DNA from: Spirochaeta sp.
GTDB lineage: Bacteria; Spirochaetota; Spirochaetia; DSM-27196; Alkalispirochaetaceae
DNA length: 24,414 nt
Assembly (NCBI GenBank): GCA_027859055.1
Contig: JAQIBO010000522.1
Span: 1-24,414 of the forward strand
Direction: 5' to 3'
A program made the translations under genes and the position numbers. Below the pieces are notes generated by a model. It did no database searches, was not told the DNA's origin, and saw nothing but the letters and a program-made list of their open reading frames with translations. Below, piece after piece: positions 23,121 to 24,414 of the stretch. Each line of letters opens with the position of its first letter. The first letter of the stretch is position 1.

Positions 23121-24173
23121 ATGCGCCATATTCCCGAGAGCGCCTACGTGCACATCAGCGAAAAGAAACCGAGCTTCCCCGTAAACGGGATGCTGGCGGA
23201 GTATCTGGACCACTACCAGCGTACCGCCCCGTTTCGCCTTGACTACGAGGACCTCCTGGCCTATCAGGAGAGCTTCCCCATGAAAGACGCCAACGACGAG
23301 GATACCTACTGGGACTGGGTGATCTATCCGCAACGGGAGTGGGAAGAACTCTCGCGGGAGCTGACGCGGATTTACGCGTATCTCAAGACCCCCGATGACC
23401 CGATGTTCACCGACCACCTGTACATCAGTCACGTCGAGTACTGCAATTTCGGCAACTCGAAACCGTTCCGCATTCGGGTGGTCAATCGTTTCAATGACAA
23501 CCACGACTATTACTACGTGAAGCGTGCCGACGCCTCCCGGGTGTACGGGCTGGAACTGGAACACATCCTCGCCCCGAACCGGATCGATTTTCTCGTTCAG
23601 GGAAATACGCTGATTGAAGAGCACATTGCGGGGATTCCCGGGGACGTGTATCTGAAAAATCGCAACCTCGACGAGGAAGAACCGAAAATCCGCGTGGCCA
23701 AAGAGTTTGTGAAGTTCTCGGAACGCTGTTTTGTGAAACTCCTTGGAGACATGCGGAGTTACAACTACGTTGTCGTGGTAACTCAGGATTTCGACATGGA
23801 TCAAATCCGCGTGCGGGCGATCGATTTTGACCAGCAGAGCTACGAGGGCCGCATTCAGATCTATCTGCCGCAGTTCTATGTGGAAAACCAGACGATGGTG
23901 GATCTGGTCTGGTCGGTTCTGGATGCGGGAACGATCAAACAGTACCAGAAAGAGGAACGAAGTCTCATGGCACGACGCCTGAAAACATCCTGGGCGCGGG
24001 CGGATGACGTACTGTTCTGTATGGAGCAGGACACGGTGTCCTCGCCGGACCGGGCCCGCGAGCTCGGCGAGGGACTTACCCGGTTTCACAAGGACGACGA
24101 CTTTCGCATGTTTGACAACATGGGACAGCTCACCCGTCACCACCTGACGACGATGGTGATGAAAGACAGCTGA
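23121..24173 (+). CDS. Uncharacterised protein with protein-kinase-like motifs
   Basis: A 350-aa soluble protein that I do not recognise. The ATG at 23121 is favoured because the upstream open frame lies opposite the 5' part of srkA and a -10-like element lies 6 nt before this ATG. Read as a kinase fold, it has the expected elements in order: a strand with Lys134 (YYYVKRADAS), acidic residues in the next helix (E145, E147 in VYGLELEHIL), a hinge-like NTLIEEHIAGIP, a catalytic-loop-like GDMRSYN with Asp210 and Asn215 in the D-x4-N spacing, and IDFDQQSYEG with Asp235 at the metal-binding (DFG) position. The first 110 residues are acidic and aromatic and may form a separate domain (YWDWVIYPQREWEEL). 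The C-terminus is helical and charged. Kinase activity is an inference from motif order only. Confidence 0.85.
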   Translation: MRHIPESAYVHISEKKPSFPVNGMLAEYLDHYQRTAPFRLDYEDLLAYQESFPMKDANDEDTYWDWVIYPQREWEELSRELTRIYAYLKTPDDPMFTDHLYISHVEYCNFGNSKPFRIRVVNRFNDNHDYYYVKRADASRVYGLELEHILAPNRIDFLVQGNTLIEEHIAGIPGDVYLKNRNLDEEEPKIRVAKEFVKFSERCFVKLLGDMRSYNYVVVVTQDFDMDQIRVRAIDFDQQSYEGRIQIYLPQFYVENQTMVDLVWSVLDAGTIKQYQKEERSLMARRLKTSWARADDVLFCMEQDTVSSPDRARELGEGLTRFHKDDDFRMFDNMGQLTRHHLTTMVMKDS

Positions 24174-24219
24174 CCGTTCGTTCCGGGAGGGTATACTGGA
24201 GTTATCCGTGCAAGCGAAG

Positions 24220-24225
24220 TACAAT
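24220..24225 (+). promoter_or_regulatory. -10-like TACAAT before the last gene
   Basis: TACAAT ends 6 nt before the ATG at 24232 with no Shine-Dalgarno between, the same leaderless-type layout. A second good hexamer, TATACT, lies further upstream at 24192-24197. Confidence 0.4.
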
Positions 24226-24231
24226 ACACTG

Positions 24232-24414
24232 ATGCGCTATTTCTTTGTCAAAATCGGGAGCGGTAACGCCCACGCTCCGCCGCTTCTGGACGGGGAACTT
24301 CTCGGCGAACCGGCAGTTGCGGGGTTTTTCCGCGCCGTGTCCCTTTCCGAGATCGCCGAGCGCGTAGATGACGACTCCGTCCGTTTCAGCCGCCAGGCGA
24401 TAGATCTGTACCGG
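24232..24414 (+). CDS. Unidentified protein, N-terminal 61 residues (3'-truncated by the window edge)
   Basis: An open frame from the ATG at 24232 to the window end, beginning MRYFFVKIGSGN and continuing through GELLGEPAVAGFF and VSLSEIAERVDDD. The 61 visible codons have no stop. The amino-acid composition is protein-like (alternating hydrophobic strands, then an acidic helix), and the start is supported by the TACAAT 6 nt upstream. I do not recognise the family, and nothing visible suggests a signal peptide. It follows the kinase-like gene by 58 nt on the same strand and might be functionally linked. Confidence 0.65.
   Translation, partial: MRYFFVKIGSGNAHAPPLLDGELLGEPAVAGFFRAVSLSEIAERVDDDSVRFSRQAIDLYR

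Overview
The window reads as the chromosome of a GC-rich bacterium, densely packed with housekeeping and carbon-storage genes. I see no phage, IS, CRISPR, tRNA or rRNA. The mix of genes (an Aat-like transferase, a DUF6320-type zinc-ribbon protein beside an alcohol-acetyltransferase-like enzyme, a treXZY operon, PAS/GGDEF/EAL proteins) would fit a free-living spirochaete, but I hold this loosely because nothing here is a phylogenetic marker I can score by eye.

Layout. (1) 2-847: the C-terminal part of an NADP-type glutamate dehydrogenase, convergent with fabF (874-2121, minus). (2) 2224-3714: a nitronate monooxygenase/FabK-like flavoprotein, divergent from fabF. (3) 3764-7478, minus: an apparent four-gene operon in the order PfkB sugar kinase, condensation-domain acetyltransferase, zinc-ribbon membrane protein, HAD phosphatase. 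(4) 7546-9265, minus: an Aat-like protein followed by serine acetyltransferase. (5) 9312-10136: a NagD/AraL-type HAD phosphatase. (6) 10212-20047, plus: a c-di-GMP phosphodiesterase (degenerate GGDEF, intact EAL), then treX/glgX, treZ and treY, then a PAS-PAS-GGDEF diguanylate cyclase. treX, treZ, treY and the cyclase are joined by three consecutive 4-nt ATGA overlaps. (7) 20076-21986, minus: a small His/Asp-rich membrane protein, a THUMP rRNA methyltransferase and a double-ACT protein. (8) 22045-23052, minus: SrkA-type stress kinase. It is divergent from an unrecognised protein at 23121-24173 whose motifs look kinase-like. (9) 24232-end: the start of an unidentified gene.

How the genes work together. 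TreX debranches glycogen or maltodextrin, TreY turns the reducing end of the chain into trehalose, and TreZ releases the trehalose. An enzyme predicted to degrade c-di-GMP sits directly upstream of this set and an enzyme predicted to make it is coupled to its end, which suggests that compatible-solute or carbon-store metabolism is tied to second-messenger signalling.

A second pattern is in how genes start. Genes at the heads of transcription units mostly lack a Shine-Dalgarno sequence and carry a -10-like TANNNT 6-11 nt before the ATG, often as an extended TGnTANNNT. Genes inside operons mostly have clear Shine-Dalgarno sequences or stop/start overlaps. This looks like common leaderless initiation.
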